Part shown: one piece after another, positions 48,886 to 59,040 of the stretch
Numbering within the stretch: position 1 is the stretch's first letter
How the letters are laid out: each line of letters opens with the position of its first letter
Assembly: GCF_029223525.1 (NCBI RefSeq)
Contig: NZ_JARHTQ010000023.1
Coordinates: 62,001-126,000, forward strand
DNA length: 64,000 nucleotides
Origin: Streptantibioticus ferralitis
GTDB taxonomy: Bacteria; Actinomycetota; Actinomycetes; Streptomycetales; Streptomycetaceae
Direction of reading: 5' to 3'
Program-made: the position numbers and the translations under genes
Notes under the pieces: generated by a model
What the model was told of the DNA's origin: nothing
The model's input: only the letters and a program-made list of their open reading frames with translations
Databases searched by the model: none

Positions 48886-49284
48886 ATGACCATGACCGAC
48901 CCCATCGCAGACATGCTCACGCGTCTGCGGAACGCGAACTCGGCCTACCACGACGACGTCGTGATGCCGTTCAGCAAGATCAAGTCGCACATCGCGGAGA
49001 TCCTCCAGCAGGAGGGTTACATCGCAGGTTGGAAGGTGGAGGACGCCGAGGTCGGCAAGAACCTCCACATCGACCTGAAGTTCGGCCCCAACCGCGAGCG
49101 CTCGATCGCCGGCATCAAGCGGATCAGCAAGCCGGGTCTGCGGGTCTACGCAAAGTCCACCAACCTGCCGAAGGTGCTCGGCGGCCTGGGCGTGGCGATC
49201 ATCTCCACGTCGCAGGGTCTGCTCACCGGCCAGCAGGCCGCCAAGAAGGGCGTAGGCGGGGAAGTCCTCGCCTACGTCTGGTAA
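48886..49284 (+). CDS. rpsH: 30S ribosomal protein S8
   Basis: Product of 132 residues. [44 protein letters not shown] and the C-terminal [22 protein letters not shown] are canonical. S8 binds 16S rRNA early in assembly and in enteric bacteria regulates the spc operon. Confidence 0.99.
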   Translation: MTMTDPIADMLTRLRNANSAYHDDVVMPFSKIKSHIAEILQQEGYIAGWKVEDAEVGKNLHIDLKFGPNRERSIAGIKRISKPGLRVYAKSTNLPKVLGGLGVAIISTSQGLLTGQQAAKKGVGGEVLAYVW

Positions 49285-49306
49285 CTCGGGAAACGGAGGT
49301 TTAGCC

Positions 49307-49846
49307 ATGTCGCGTATTGGACGGCTGCCCATCCAGGTTCCCGCCGGCGTGGACGTCACCATCGATGGCCGTACGGTCCAGGTGAAGGGTCCCAAGGGAT
49401 CCCTCTCCCACACCGTTGCCGCGCCCATCGAGATCGCCAAGGGCGACGACAACTCCCTGGTTGTCTCCCGCCCGAATGATGAGCGTGAGTCGAAGGCCCT
49501 GCACGGCCTGTCCCGCACGCTGGTGGCGAACATGATCACCGGCGTGACCCAGGGCTACAGCAAGGCGCTGGAGATCAGCGGTGTTGGTTACCGCGTCCAG
49601 GCGAAGGGCTCCAACCTGGAGTTCTCTCTGGGCTACAGCCACCCGATCCTCGTCGAGGCCCCGGAGGGGATCACCTTCAAGGTGGACTCCCCGACCAAGT
49701 TCAGCGTCGAGGGCATCGACAAGCAGAAGGTCGGCGAGGTCGCCGCGAACATCCGCAAGCTGCGCAAGCCCGACCCGTACAAGGCCAAGGGCGTGAAGTA
49801 CGCGGGCGAGGTCATCCGCCGCAAGGTCGGAAAGGCTGGTAAGTAA
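49307..49846 (+). CDS. rplF: 50S ribosomal protein L6
   Basis: Product of 179 residues. [21 protein letters not shown] and [31 protein letters not shown] with the C-terminal [25 protein letters not shown] identify L6. Ribosome binding site GGAGG precedes it. Three bases before rplR. Confidence 0.99.
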   Translation: MSRIGRLPIQVPAGVDVTIDGRTVQVKGPKGSLSHTVAAPIEIAKGDDNSLVVSRPNDERESKALHGLSRTLVANMITGVTQGYSKALEISGVGYRVQAKGSNLEFSLGYSHPILVEAPEGITFKVDSPTKFSVEGIDKQKVGEVAANIRKLRKPDPYKAKGVKYAGEVIRRKVGKAGK

Positions 49847-49849
49847 GCC

Positions 49850-50233
49850 ATGGCATACGGTGTGAAGATCGCCAAGGGCGACGCCTACAAGGGCACCGCT
49901 CGCAAGCGCCGCGCCATCCGTGGTCGTAAGCGCATCAGCGGTACGCCGGAGACTCCGCGTCTGGTCGTGACCCGGTCCAACCGGGGCATCTCGGCGCAGG
50001 TCATCGACGACGTCGCGGGCCACACGCTCGCGTCCGCGTCGACCCTCGACACCTCGATCCGGGGCACCGAGGGCGACAAGTCGGCCCACGCCAAGAAGGT
50101 CGGCGCGCTGGTCGCCGAGCGGGCGAAGGCCGCGGGCGTCGAGAGCGTCGTGTTCGACCGCGCGGGTAACCGGTACGCCGGGCGCATCGCCGCCCTGGCG
50201 GACGCCGCCCGCGAGGCCGGGCTCAAGTTCTGA
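49850..50233 (+). CDS. rplR: 50S ribosomal protein L18
   Basis: Product of 127 residues. [48 protein letters not shown] and the C-terminal [28 protein letters not shown] are canonical. L18 binds 5S rRNA. Confidence 0.99.
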   Translation: MAYGVKIAKGDAYKGTARKRRAIRGRKRISGTPETPRLVVTRSNRGISAQVIDDVAGHTLASASTLDTSIRGTEGDKSAHAKKVGALVAERAKAAGVESVVFDRAGNRYAGRIAALADAAREAGLKF

Positions 50234-50276
50234 GCCGGTTCCGTAGCAGCGGAAGTCAACGAGAGAGGTAATTCCA

Positions 50277-50882
50277 ATGGCTGGACCCCAGCGCCGCGGT
50301 GGCGGCGCCGGTGGCGGCGAGCGGCGGGACCGGAAGGACCGGCGCGACGGCGGCGCCGCGGCTGAGAAGACCGCGTACGTCGAGCGCGTCGTCGCGATCA
50401 ACCGCGTCGCCAAGGTAGTCAAGGGTGGTCGTCGTTTCAGCTTCACCGCGCTGGTCGTGGTGGGCGATGGCGATGGCCAGGTGGGTGTTGGTTACGGCAA
50501 GGCCAAGGAGGTGCCGGCCGCCATCGCCAAGGGTGTTGAGGAGGCCAAGAAGCACTTCTTCCGGGTCCCCCGTATCCAGGGCACCATCCCGCACCCGATC
50601 CAGGGCGAGAAGGCCGCTGGTGTCGTGCTGCTCAAGCCGGCGTCCCCCGGTACCGGTGTTATCGCCGGTGGCCCGGTGCGTGCCGTGCTGGAGTGCGCGG
50701 GCATCCACGACGTGCTGAGCAAGTCGCTCGGCTCGTCCAACCCGATCAACATCGTGCACGCCACGGTGGAGGCTCTCCAGGGGCTGCAGCGTCCCGAGGA
50801 GATCGCCGCCCGTCGTGGTCTGCCGCTTGAGGACGTGGCTCCGGCCGCTCTGCTGCGGGCGCGTGCAGGGGCGGGTGCGTAA
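50277..50882 (+). CDS. rpsE: 30S ribosomal protein S5
   Basis: Product of 201 residues. After a Gly/Arg-rich N-terminus comes [54 protein letters not shown] and a conserved C-terminal [35 protein letters not shown]5 lies near the mRNA entry and influences fidelity. Confidence 0.99.
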   Translation: MAGPQRRGGGAGGGERRDRKDRRDGGAAAEKTAYVERVVAINRVAKVVKGGRRFSFTALVVVGDGDGQVGVGYGKAKEVPAAIAKGVEEAKKHFFRVPRIQGTIPHPIQGEKAAGVVLLKPASPGTGVIAGGPVRAVLECAGIHDVLSKSLGSSNPINIVHATVEALQGLQRPEEIAARRGLPLEDVAPAALLRARAGAGA

Positions 50883-50884
50883 TC

Positions 50885-51067
50885 GTGGCCCGTCTGAAGA
50901 TCACGCAGACCAAGTCCTACATCGGTAGCAAGCAGAACCACCGTGACACCCTGCGTTCGCTCGGGCTCAAGCGCCTGCACGACGTGGTCGTCAAGGAGGA
51001 CCGCCCGGAGATCCGCGGCATGGCGCACACCGTGCGTCACCTCGTCACGGTCGAGGAGGTTGACTGA
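50885..51067 (+). CDS. rpmD: 50S ribosomal protein L30
   Basis: Product of 60 residues from GTG, two bases after rps[61 protein letters not shown] is L30 throughout. The rplO start follows by one base. Confidence 0.98.
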   Translation: MARLKITQTKSYIGSKQNHRDTLRSLGLKRLHDVVVKEDRPEIRGMAHTVRHLVTVEEVD

Positions 51068-51068
51068 C

Positions 51069-51524
51069 ATGGCGGAGGCTAAGCCGCTGAAGGTCCACAA
51101 CCTCCGTCCGGCTCCGGGCGCCAAGACCGCCAAGACCCGTGTGGGTCGTGGTGAGGCGTCCAAGGGCAAGACGGCCGGTCGTGGCACCAAGGGCACCAAG
51201 GCCCGTTACCAGGTTCCGGAGCGCTTCGAGGGTGGGCAGATGCCCCTCCACATGCGGCTCCCGAAGCTCAAGGGCTTCAAGAACCCCGCCCACAAGCAGT
51301 TCCAGGTGGTGAACCTGGACAAGCTGGCCGAGCTCTACCCGCAGGGTGGCGAGGTCACGGTGGCCGACCTGGTCGCCAAGGGCGCTGTTCGCAAGAACGA
51401 GCTCGTCAAGGTGCTCGGTCAGGGCGACCTCTCCGTGGCGCTGCAGGTGACGGTCGACGCCGTCTCCGGCCCCGCCAAGGAGAAGATCGCCGCCGCTGGC
51501 GGCACCGTCACCGAGCTCGTCTGA
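51069..51524 (+). CDS. rplO: 50S ribosomal protein L15
   Basis: Product of 151 residues from the ATG at 51069. [40 protein letters not shown] and [20 protein letters not shown] are L15. A terminator-like hairpin follows before secY. Confidence 0.99.
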   Translation: MAEAKPLKVHNLRPAPGAKTAKTRVGRGEASKGKTAGRGTKGTKARYQVPERFEGGQMPLHMRLPKLKGFKNPAHKQFQVVNLDKLAELYPQGGEVTVADLVAKGAVRKNELVKVLGQGDLSVALQVTVDAVSGPAKEKIAAAGGTVTELV

Positions 51525-51559
51525 GCCTGAGCTTGTCTGAAGCTTGGTGATTCAACCAG

Positions 51560-51593
51560 CCGGGGATGCCCAAAGAAGTTGGGGCATCCCCGG
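51560..51593 (+). terminator. Hairpin between rplO and secY
   Basis: CCGGGGATGCCC (51560-51571) pairs perfectly with GGGCATCCCCGG (51582-51593) around a ten-base loop. It could terminate the spc-type transcript and imply a separate promoter for secY-adk-map in the following 130 bases. Confidence 0.75.
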
Positions 51594-51729
51594 TTGGTCA
51601 TTCCTTGGGTGGCTTCGTCGCCGGTAAGGTGGCGAGGTAACCCGTCGGTACCTTTCGGTGCCCACGTCAGTACCCAGTCGACCTCACGACCGTCACCTTC
51701 CGCGTTGCGCGGGAGGCGCAGGAGGCACC

Positions 51730-53049
51730 GTGCTCACCGCGTTCGCCCGGGCGTTCAGGACGCCCGACCTGCGCAAGAAGCTGCTGTTCACGTTGGGCGT
51801 CCTGGTGCTGTTCCGGCTCGGTGCGCACATTCCGGTGCCCGGGGTGGACTACCAGAACGTCAACCAGTGCATCAAGGAGGCCGGCGGCAACGGCGGCCTC
51901 TTCGGCATGATCAACATGTTCAGCGGCGGAGCGCTCCTGCAGCTGACCATCTTCGCGCTGGGGATCATGCCGTACATCACGGCGAGCATCATCCTCCAAC
52001 TGCTGACCGTGGTCATTCCGCGCCTGGAAGCCCTCAAGAAGGAGGGTCAGGCCGGTACCGCGAAGATCACGCAGTACACCCGTTACCTGACGCTGGCGCT
52101 GGCCATCCTCCAGGGCACCGGCCTGGTGGCCACCGCGCAGAGCGGCACCCTGTTCCGTACCTGCCAGGTCGGCAACCAGATCGTGCCCGACCAGTCGATC
52201 TTCCGGACCGCCGTCATGGTCATCACGATGACCGCGGGCACCGTCATGATCATGTGGCTGGGTGAGCTCATCACCGACCGCGGCATCGGCAACGGCATGT
52301 CGATCCTGATGTTCACCTCGATCGCGGCCGGGTTCCCCAGCGCGCTGTGGGGGATCAAGAAGTCCGGCAAGATCGTCGGCGGTTGGGGCGAGTTCGCCAT
52401 CGTCATCGCGGTCGGCCTGGCGATGGTCTGCCTGGTGGTCTTCGTCGAGCAGGCCCAGCGCCGGATCCCGGTCCAGTACGCGAAACGCATGATCGGCCGC
52501 CGGTCCTACGGCGGTACGTCGACGTACATCCCGGTCAAGGTCAACCAGGCCGGTGTGATCCCGGTCATCTTCGCGTCGTCGCTGCTCTACATTCCGGCGC
52601 TGGTCGTCCAGTTCAGCGGTAACTCCACGTCCGGGTGGGCACAGTGGATCAGTACCAATTTGACCAAGGGTGACCACCCGATCTACCTGACCCTGTACTT
52701 CCTGCTGATTGTCTTCTTCGCTTTCTTCTACGTGGCCATTTCCTTCAACCCCGAAGAAGTTGCCGACAACATGAAGAAGTATGGTGGCTTCATCCCGGGT
52801 ATCCGGGCCGGACGACCCACGGCGGAGTACTTGAGCTATGTGCTCAACCGGATCACCTGGCCGGGCTCGCTCTACCTGGGTCTGATCGCCCTCGTGCCCA
52901 CGGTGGCGATCGCGTTCTTCCAGGGAAGCGCCAACAACTTCCCCTTCGGAGGCACCAGCATCCTCATCATCGTGGGCGTCGGCCTGGAGACCGTGAAGCA
53001 GATCGAGAGCCAGCTCCAGCAGCGCAACTACGAAGGGTTCCTCCGCTGA
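51730..53049 (+). CDS. secY: Preprotein translocase subunit SecY
   Basis: Product of 439 residues. The GTG at 51730 lies just behind AGGAGG; the earlier GTG at 51658 adds an unstructured leader. Ten membrane segments are expected, and [38 protein letters not shown] and [23 protein letters not shown] are typical SecY. It forms the protein-conducting channel with SecE and SecG. Overlaps adk by one base. Confidence 0.98.
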   Translation: MLTAFARAFRTPDLRKKLLFTLGVLVLFRLGAHIPVPGVDYQNVNQCIKEAGGNGGLFGMINMFSGGALLQLTIFALGIMPYITASIILQLLTVVIPRLEALKKEGQAGTAKITQYTRYLTLALAILQGTGLVATAQSGTLFRTCQVGNQIVPDQSIFRTAVMVITMTAGTVMIMWLGELITDRGIGNGMSILMFTSIAAGFPSALWGIKKSGKIVGGWGEFAIVIAVGLAMVCLVVFVEQAQRRIPVQYAKRMIGRRSYGGTSTYIPVKVNQAGVIPVIFASSLLYIPALVVQFSGNSTSGWAQWISTNLTKGDHPIYLTLYFLLIVFFAFFYVAISFNPEEVADNMKKYGGFIPGIRAGRPTAEYLSYVLNRITWPGSLYLGLIALVPTVAIAFFQGSANNFPFGGTSILIIVGVGLETVKQIESQLQQRNYEGFLR

Positions 53050-53708
53050 TGAGAATCGTCCTCGTCGGGCCGCCTGGCGCTGGTAAGGGCACGCAAGCCC
53101 AGTACCTCGCCAAGAACCTGTCGATCCCGCATATCTCCACCGGCGACCTCTTCCGCGCCAACATCAGCCAGGGCACGCCGCTCGGCAAGCAGGCGCAGGA
53201 GTACATGAAGGCCGGTCAGCTGGTTCCGGACGAGGTCACCATCGCGATGGCGGAGGACCGTATGTCGCAGCCGGACGCCCAGCACGGGTTCCTGCTGGAC
53301 GGTTTCCCGCGCAACCTCGGCCAGGCCGAGGCGCTGGACAAGTTCCTCAAGGAGCGCGGTCTCGCGCTGGACGCGGTGCTGGACCTGGAGGTCCCCGAGG
53401 ACGAGGTGGTCAAGCGGATCGCCGGTCGCCGGATCTGCCGCAAGGACAACAGCCACGTCTTCCACGTCACGTACAGCCCGCCCAAGCAGGAGGGCGTGTG
53501 CGACATCTGCGGCGGCGAGCTGTACCAGCGCGAAGACGACCACGAGGACACCGTCCGTAAGCGCCTTGAGGTCTACCACACCGAGACCGAGCCGATCATC
53601 GACTACTACAAGGGGCAGGACCTCGTGGTGACGATCTCGGCGCTCGGCAAGGTGGACGAGGTCACCCGGCGCGCCATGGAGGCGCTGGGCCGGTCCGAGG
53701 CCGCCTAG
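53049..53708 (+). CDS. adk: Adenylate kinase
   Basis: Product of 219 residues. P-loop [11 protein letters not shown] (about 7-17), NMP-binding [13 protein letters not shown] and [12 protein letters not shown] are present. The lid (about 127-165) holds CRKDN and VCDICGG cysteines, so it is a long-lid enzyme with a probable structural zinc. It equilibrates AMP, ADP and ATP. Coupled to secY by TGATG. Confidence 0.99.
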   Translation: MRIVLVGPPGAGKGTQAQYLAKNLSIPHISTGDLFRANISQGTPLGKQAQEYMKAGQLVPDEVTIAMAEDRMSQPDAQHGFLLDGFPRNLGQAEALDKFLKERGLALDAVLDLEVPEDEVVKRIAGRRICRKDNSHVFHVTYSPPKQEGVCDICGGELYQREDDHEDTVRKRLEVYHTETEPIIDYYKGQDLVVTISALGKVDEVTRRAMEALGRSEAA

Positions 53709-53833
53709 GCCCGGACGGGCCGGACAGGCCCGGTTTCCCCGACGTACGACGGTCGGCCGCGGCGCCCCAGAGGCACCGCGGCCGTACTGTTGCTGTATTC
53801 CCAGGACCCCCTGAAGACGGAAGGCGCAAGCCG

Positions 53834-54670
53834 ATGGTTGAGATCAAGACCCCGGAGCAGATCGCGAAGATGCGCGCCGCGGGACTGGTCGTGGCGGCGA
53901 TGCACAAGGCCTGCGCCGAGGCGGCGGTGCCGGGTGCCAGCACCAAGGACCTGGACGAGATCGCGGCCAAGGTGCTCTCCGACCACGGTGCCAAGCCGAA
54001 CTTCCTGGGATACGGCGGCTTCCCCGGCAACATCTGTACCTCGGTGAACGACGTCGTGGTGCACGGCATCCCGAACCGGGAAACGGTCCTGCGGTCCGGC
54101 GACATCATCTCCATCGACGCCGGTGCGATCGTGGACGGCTGGCACGGTGACGCCGCGGTCACCGTCTTCGTCGGCGACGGACACGCTCCCGAGCTGCACG
54201 AGCTGAGCCGGGTGACCGAGGAGTCGATGTGGGCGGGGATCGCCGCGTTCCGCAACGGCGACCGGCTGATCGACGTCTCCAAGGCCATCGAGTCCTACAT
54301 CCGCCGCCAGCCGCGTCCGGCTACCGGCAAGTACGGGATCATCGAGGACTACGGCGGCCACGGCATCGGCTCGCAGATGCACATGGACCCGCACCTGCTG
54401 AACTACGTCTCCCGCCGGCGCGGCCGCGGTCCGAAGCTGGTGCCCGGCATGTGCCTGGCCATCGAGCCGATGGTGAGCCTGGGCAGCTCGACCACCCATG
54501 TCCTGGAGGACGAGTGGACGGTCAAGACCGACGACGGTACGTGGGCCTGCCACTGGGAGCACTCGGTCGCGCTGACCGAGCAGGGCCCGCTGGTGCTGAC
54601 CGCGGTGGACGGCGGCAAGGCGAAGCTGGCCGAGTACGGGATCACCGCGGCGCCGGATCCGCTGGCGTAA
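53834..54670 (+). CDS. map: Methionine aminopeptidase type I
   Basis: Product of 278 residues. Metal-binding residues lie in SIDAGAIVDGWHGDAAVTVF, GGHGIGSQMH, and EPMVSLGSS with CHWEHSVAL. It removes the initiator methionine of nascent proteins. The 3' end is oddly echoed downstream: bases 54610-54670 recur at 54764-54824. Confidence 0.98.
   Translation: MVEIKTPEQIAKMRAAGLVVAAMHKACAEAAVPGASTKDLDEIAAKVLSDHGAKPNFLGYGGFPGNICTSVNDVVVHGIPNRETVLRSGDIISIDAGAIVDGWHGDAAVTVFVGDGHAPELHELSRVTEESMWAGIAAFRNGDRLIDVSKAIESYIRRQPRPATGKYGIIEDYGGHGIGSQMHMDPHLLNYVSRRRGRGPKLVPGMCLAIEPMVSLGSSTTHVLEDEWTVKTDDGTWACHWEHSVALTEQGPLVLTAVDGGKAKLAEYGITAAPDPLA
54610..54670 (+). repeat. Direct repeat, copy 1 (3' end of map)
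   Basis: The last 61 bases of map including its stop codon. Copy 2 lies 154 bases downstream with one mismatch. Confidence 0.97.
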
Positions 54671-54763
54671 TGCGGGGCGACGGACGGATTCCGGGGCAGC
54701 CGCTCGAAGCCTGTGAGGCGCCCCGGGCGCTGAGCCCGCGAGGGCGGCGTCAGGAGGATTCTG

Positions 54764-54824
54764 CGGCGGCAAGGCGAAGCCGGCCGAGTACGGGATCACC
54801 GCGGCGCCGGATCCGCTGGCGTAA
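54764..54824 (+). repeat. Direct repeat, copy 2 (duplicate of map 3' end)
   Basis: It matches 54610-54670 at 60 of 61 positions (T changed to C at position 54781) and ends at the duplicated TAA. It is intergenic. Confidence 0.97.
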
Positions 54825-54868
54825 CGATCTTCTGCCGTGGGCAGAGGGATGCCACAGGGCACCCTCGA

Positions 54869-54898
54869 TTCGTGATTCCGCGAGGGCTGACGTAGACT
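54869..54898 (+). promoter_or_regulatory. Candidate infA promoter
   Basis: TTCGTG (54869-54874) and TAGACT (54893-54898) are separated by 18 bases. The -10 is a good match and the -35 a moderate one; the start of infA lies about 80 bases downstream. Confidence 0.45.
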
Positions 54899-54979
54899 GA
54901 TGCGTCGGCTCACGTATACGCGCATGCCTGCGTACGTATATGCGGGTCGATCAAGGTAGCCGATCTCGAAAGGCGAAGC

Positions 54980-55201
54980 GTGCCCAAGAAGCAAGGGGCC
55001 ATCGAAATCGAGGGCACCGTGATCGAGTCTCTGCCGAACGCAATGTTCAAGGTGGAGCTCCAGAACGGGCACAAGGTCCTCGCGCACATCAGCGGCAAGA
55101 TGCGCATGCACTACATCCGCATCCTGCCGGACGACCGGGTCGTGGTGGAGCTGTCTCCGTACGACCTGACGCGCGGTCGGATCGTCTACCGCTACAAGTA
55201 G
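54980..55201 (+). CDS. infA: Translation initiation factor IF-1
   Basis: Product of 73 residues from GTG behind [33 protein letters not shown] and [38 protein letters not shown] form the S1-like OB fold of IF-1, which binds the 30S A site during initiation. Confidence 0.99.
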   Translation: MPKKQGAIEIEGTVIESLPNAMFKVELQNGHKVLAHISGKMRMHYIRILPDDRVVVELSPYDLTRGRIVYRYK

Positions 55202-55261
55202 ATCTCAGCCCGTGCCCCGCTCCCGTGGGGTGCTGGCACGACCCGGAGAACCTCACATCCC

Positions 55262-55375
55262 ATGAAGGTCAAGCCGAGCGTCAAGAAGATCTGCGACAAG
55301 TGCAAGGTGATCCGCCGTCACGGCCGGGTCATGGTCATCTGCGACAACCTGCGCCACAAGCAGCGCCAGGGCTGA
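55262..55375 (+). CDS. rpmJ: 50S ribosomal protein L36, zinc-binding form
   Basis: Product of 37 residues, short enough to be easily missed. [21 protein letters not shown] and [12 protein letters not shown] carry Cys11, Cys14, Cys27 and His32, the zinc ribbon of the C+ form. It starts 60 bases after infA behind a weak GGAGAA site. Confidence 0.97.
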   Translation: MKVKPSVKKICDKCKVIRRHGRVMVICDNLRHKQRQG

Positions 55376-55565
55376 CGTACGACTGATCTGCACTCGCAGT
55401 TCTTCGCGCGACGTATACACGTACATACGCAGTCACCCGACCCCTCGCGCGAGCGCGGGGACGATACCCCCGGTGGAGGCCGGGGACCCGGCTCGTAAGT
55501 CTTAACCACGAGTCTTACGGGAACGGTGCTGCGGAAGACCTCCAACATCAACAGGAGCCAGATTC

Positions 55566-55946
55566 ATGGCACGCCTCGCAGGCGTTGACCTCCCGCGCGA
55601 GAAGCGCATCGAGGTCGCTCTGACCTACGTCTTCGGCATCGGTCGTACCCGTGCCCAGGAGACCCTGAAGAACACCGGCGTGAACCCGGACACCCGCGTC
55701 CGCGACCTTGCCGAGGACGACCTCGTCAAGATCAACCAGTGGGTGGACGCCAACTACCGGACCGAGGGTGACCTCCGCCGGGAGATCCAGGCGGACATTC
55801 GCCGCAAGGTCGAGATCGGCTGCTACCAGGGTCTGCGGCACCGCCGTGGCCTGCCGGTGCACGGTCAGCGCACCCACACCAACGCCCGCACCCGCAAGGG
55901 CCCGCGTCGCGCCATCGCCGGCAAGAAGAAGCCGGGCAAGAAGTAG
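55566..55946 (+). CDS. rpsM: 30S ribosomal protein S13
   Basis: Product of 126 residues. [64 protein letters not shown] are canonical; S13 binds the tRNA region and S19 in the 30S head. It follows a 190-base gap after rpmJ and is preceded by CAACAGGAG. Confidence 0.99.
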   Translation: MARLAGVDLPREKRIEVALTYVFGIGRTRAQETLKNTGVNPDTRVRDLAEDDLVKINQWVDANYRTEGDLRREIQADIRRKVEIGCYQGLRHRRGLPVHGQRTHTNARTRKGPRRAIAGKKKPGKK

Positions 55947-56013
55947 TCCGAGAGCAGGACGCTGCAAGCGGTCCGTGCTGTAGGACCGACCACCTCCACG
56001 GGAGTAATTACCT

Positions 56014-56418
56014 ATGCCTCCGAAGGGCCGTCAGGCCGGCGCCAAGAAGGTGCGCCGCAAGGAGAAGAAGAACGTCGCCCACGGGCACGCTCACATCAAG
56101 AGCACGTTCAACAACACCATCGTCTCGATCACCGACCCCACGGGCAACGTGATCTCCTGGGCCTCGGCCGGCCACGTCGGCTTCAAGGGCTCGCGCAAGT
56201 CGACCCCGTTCGCCGCGCAGATGGCCGCCGAGTCGGCTGCCCGTCGCGCGCAGGAGCACGGCATGCGCAAGGTCGACGTGTTCGTCAAGGGTCCGGGTTC
56301 CGGCCGTGAGACCGCGATCCGCTCGCTGCAGGCCACCGGCCTGGAGGTGGGCTCGATCCAGGACGTCACCCCGACCCCGCACAACGGCTGCCGCCCGCCG
56401 AAGCGCCGCCGCGTCTGA
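56014..56418 (+). CDS. rpsK: 30S ribosomal protein S11
   Basis: Product of 134 residues. [39 protein letters not shown] and [41 protein letters not shown] are canonical S11, located at the 30S platform. Preceded by ACGGGAG. Confidence 0.99.
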   Translation: MPPKGRQAGAKKVRRKEKKNVAHGHAHIKSTFNNTIVSITDPTGNVISWASAGHVGFKGSRKSTPFAAQMAAESAARRAQEHGMRKVDVFVKGPGSGRETAIRSLQATGLEVGSIQDVTPTPHNGCRPPKRRRV

Positions 56419-56444
56419 CCAGCTGAAGTAGGAGAACTAAGACA

Positions 56445-57071
56445 ATGGCGCGTTACACCGGGGCCGACTGCAAGCGTTGCCGTCGGGAGAAGCAGAAGCT
56501 CTTCCTCAAGGGGAGCAAGTGCGAGAGCGCGAAGTGCCCGATCGAGATCCGTCCTTACCCCCCGGGTGAGCACGGTCGCGGGCGCACCAAGGACAGCGAG
56601 TACCTGCTGCAGAAGCGCGAGAAGCAGAAGTGCGCGCGCATCTACGGTGTCCTTGAGAAGCAGTTCCGTGGGTACTACGAGGAGGCGAACAGGAAGACCG
56701 GCAAGACCGGTGAGAACCTGCTCCGCATCCTGGAGTCCCGTCTGGACAACGTGGTCTACCGGGCCGGCTTCGCCAAGTCCCGCGACCACGCCCGTCAGCT
56801 GGTCCGTCACGGCCACATCACGCTGAACGGCCGCAAGACGGACATCCCGTCGGCTCGGGTCTCCCCGAACGACATCATCGAGGTCCGCGAGTCGTCCCGT
56901 CCCCTGACCCCCTTCCAGGTGGCTCAGGGCGAGGCCGGCGAGAAGACCGTTCCGGCGTGGCTTGAGGCCAACCCGTCGCGGCTGCGGATCCTGGTCCACT
57001 CGCTGCCCGAGCGCCAGGTGATCGACACCCAGGTGCAGGAACAGCTGATCGTCGAGCTCTACTCGAAGTAA
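56445..57071 (+). CDS. rpsD: 30S ribosomal protein S4
   Basis: Product of 208 residues. MARYTGADCKRCRREKQKLFLKG, a zinc-type cysteine cluster near the N-terminus, LLRILESRLDNVVYRAGFAKSRDHARQLVRHGHI (S4 RNA-binding domain) are typical. S4 starts 30S assembly. The 3' end, bases 57021-57070, is repeated 136 bases downstream. Confidence 0.98.
   Translation: MARYTGADCKRCRREKQKLFLKGSKCESAKCPIEIRPYPPGEHGRGRTKDSEYLLQKREKQKCARIYGVLEKQFRGYYEEANRKTGKTGENLLRILESRLDNVVYRAGFAKSRDHARQLVRHGHITLNGRKTDIPSARVSPNDIIEVRESSRPLTPFQVAQGEAGEKTVPAWLEANPSRLRILVHSLPERQVIDTQVQEQLIVELYSK
57021..57070 (+). repeat. Direct repeat, copy 1 (3' end of rpsD)
   Basis: Fifty bases at the end of rpsD, just before the stop. A perfect copy lies at 57157-57206. 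Confidence 0.98.
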
Positions 57072-57156
57072 GGGCTCTCTGTTCCGGCCGCCTGGCCTCT
57101 GGCCCGCACCTTGTGCGGCTTGGGGTCCGGGGATCACTCCCCGGGGGGAATGCAGC

Positions 57157-57206
57157 ATCGACACCCAGGTGCAGGAACAGCTGATCGTCGAGCTCTACTC
57201 GAAGTA
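57157..57206 (+). repeat. Direct repeat, copy 2 (duplicate of rpsD 3' end)
   Basis: A perfect 50-base copy of 57021-57070, followed by TAG rather than TAA codons, with no start codon in frame. It is not a gene. Confidence 0.98.
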
Positions 57207-57220
57207 GTAGCTGCGATCGA

Positions 57221-57259
57221 TACGGGCGGTACGGGGCCTTGCGCGCCGTACCGCCCGTA
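57221..57259 (+). terminator. Hairpin before rpoA
   Basis: TACGGGCGGTACGG (57221-57234) pairs perfectly with CCGTACCGCCCGTA (57246-57259) around an 11-base loop, followed by CCCTT. It fits a terminator or attenuator between rpsD and rpoA. Confidence 0.75.
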
Positions 57260-57314
57260 CCCTTGAAGGAATCGGCATCAAATAGCGGGTGCCGAAGACT
57301 GGAGGCAACACCTC

Positions 57315-58334
57315 ATGCTGATCGCTCAGCGCCCCTCTCTGACCGAAGAGGTCGTAGACGAGTACCGCTCCCGGTTCGTGATCGAGCCGCTGGAGCCGGG
57401 CTTCGGCTACACCCTCGGTAACTCCCTGCGTCGTACGCTCCTCTCCTCGATCCCCGGTGCGGCTGTCACCAGCATCCGGGTCGACGGCGTTCTGCACGAG
57501 TTCACCACCGTGCCGGGCGTCAAGGAGGACGTCACCGACCTGATCCTCAACATCAAGCAGCTGGTCGTCTCCTCGGAGCACGACGAGCCGGTCGTGATGT
57601 ACCTGCGCAAGCAGGGCCCGGGCCTGGTCACCGCCGCCGACATCGCGCCGCCGGCCGGTGTCGAGGTGCACAACCCGGACCTGGTCCTCGCCACCTTGAA
57701 CAGCAAGGGCAAGCTGGAGATGGAGCTGACCGTCGAGCGCGGTCGCGGCTACGTCTCCGCCGTCCAGAACAAGCAGCAGGGCCAGGAGATCGGCCGGATC
57801 CCGGTCGACTCGATCTACAGCCCGGTGCTCAAGGTCACCTACAAGGTGGAGGCGACCCGTGTTGAGCAGCGCACCGACTTCGACAAGCTGATCGTCGACG
57901 TCGAGACCAAGCAGGCCATGCGTCCGCGTGACGCCATGGCGTCGGCCGGTAAGACCCTGGTCGAGCTGTTCGGTCTGGCTCGCGAGCTGAACGTCGACGC
58001 CGAGGGCATCGACATGGGTCCGTCCCCGACGGACGCCGCGCTCGCCGCCGACCTGGCGCTGCCGATCGAGGAGCTGGAGCTCACCGTCCGCTCCTACAAC
58101 TGCCTCAAGCGTGAGGGCATCCACTCCGTGGGTGAGCTCGTGGCGCGCTCCGAGGCGGACCTGCTCGACATCCGCAACTTCGGTGCGAAGTCGATCGACG
58201 AGGTCAAGGCGAAGCTGGCCGGTATGGGCCTGGCGCTCAAGGACAGCCCGCCCGGATTCGACCCGACCGCCGCCGCCGACGCCTTCGGCGCGGACGACGA
58301 CGACACCGGGTTCGTCGAGACCGAGCAGTACTGA
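57315..58334 (+). CDS. rpoA: RNA polymerase alpha subunit
   Basis: Product of 339 residues, typical length. [40 protein letters not shown] is the N-terminal assembly domain; the C-terminal domain (about 255-315, [35 protein letters not shown]) binds UP elements and regulators. Only alpha assembles as the dimer that recruits beta and beta'. Start after GGAGGC in CTGGAGGCAACACC. Confidence 0.99.
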   Translation: MLIAQRPSLTEEVVDEYRSRFVIEPLEPGFGYTLGNSLRRTLLSSIPGAAVTSIRVDGVLHEFTTVPGVKEDVTDLILNIKQLVVSSEHDEPVVMYLRKQGPGLVTAADIAPPAGVEVHNPDLVLATLNSKGKLEMELTVERGRGYVSAVQNKQQGQEIGRIPVDSIYSPVLKVTYKVEATRVEQRTDFDKLIVDVETKQAMRPRDAMASAGKTLVELFGLARELNVDAEGIDMGPSPTDAALAADLALPIEELELTVRSYNCLKREGIHSVGELVARSEADLLDIRNFGAKSIDEVKAKLAGMGLALKDSPPGFDPTAAADAFGADDDDTGFVETEQY

Positions 58335-58531
58335 TTGCCTCCGGCGTGGGGGGGCCGGTTTCCGGGTGCGCCCGGAGCACACCGGCCCCGCCCGCCGGAG
58401 TGAGGCTTTGTCCTCAATCGCCGGACGGGCTCCTTTGAGCCCGCCCGGCACAATCTGCCGTAGGGCGGCCGCCCTACGGGCCCTGACACCGGTACCTGAC
58501 ACGGCCGGTGCAGCCAGAAGGAGAAAACCCC
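58335..58531 (+). repeat. rpoA-rplQ gap with a Streptomyces-type palindromic repeat
   Basis: A 197-base gap. GCCGGACGGGCT (58420-58431) pairs with AGCCCGCCCGGC (58438-58449) with one mismatch around CCTTTG, preceded by TCCTCAATC. The same core reappears as a perfect palindrome after rplQ. It also contains a G-run and C-run near 58352-58374. Confidence 0.8.
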
Positions 58532-59020
58532 ATGCCGAAGCCCACCAAGGGTGCCCGTCTGGGCGGCAGCGCCGCGCACGAGAAGCTTCTGCTGGCGAAC
58601 CTCGCCAAGTCGCTCTTCGAGCACGGCCGCATCACCACCACCGAGGCCAAGGCGCGCCGTCTGCGTCCGGTCGCGGAGCGCCTGATCACCAAGGCGAAGA
58701 AGGGCGACATCCACAACCGTCGCCTGGTGCTGCAGCAGATCACCGACAAGAGCGTCGTGCACACGCTCTTCACGGAGATCGCTCCGCGGTACGAGAACCG
58801 CCCGGGTGGCTACACCCGTATCACCAAGATCGGTAACCGCCGTGGCGACAACGCCCCCATGGCGGTCATCGAGCTGGTGGAGGCCCTGACCGTGGCCCAG
58901 CAGGCCACCGGTGAGGCCGAGGCGGCCACCAAGCGTGCCGTCAAGGAGGCCGAGGCCAAGGCCGAGGCGACCGAGGCCGTCGAGGACGCCGCTCCGGCGG
59001 AGGAGTCCAAGGAGGCCTGA
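58532..59020 (+). CDS. rplQ: 50S ribosomal protein L17
   Basis: Product of 162 residues from the ATG at 58532 behind [54 protein letters not shown] is L17. The C-terminal 40 residues are Ala/Glu/Lys-rich, an extension common in actinobacteria. Last gene of the alpha operon. Confidence 0.99.
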   Translation: MPKPTKGARLGGSAAHEKLLLANLAKSLFEHGRITTTEAKARRLRPVAERLITKAKKGDIHNRRLVLQQITDKSVVHTLFTEIAPRYENRPGGYTRITKIGNRRGDNAPMAVIELVEALTVAQQATGEAEAATKRAVKEAEAKAEATEAVEDAAPAEESKEA

Positions 59021-59040
59021 CGCGCCCCGCGCGTACTCCT

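Larger units (their letters stand above)
54671..54979 (+). other. map-infA intergenic region with a map 3'-end duplicate and infA promoter
   Basis: A 309-base gap with three parts: 93 unrelated bases, a near-perfect copy of the last 61 bases of map (54764-54824), and the infA promoter and leader. The copied part has no start codon and is not a gene. Confidence 0.85.

Noticed and set aside
54764-54824. Second small map-like coding piece
   Set aside because: It is a copy of only the 3' end, with no start codon, and is described as a repeat instead.
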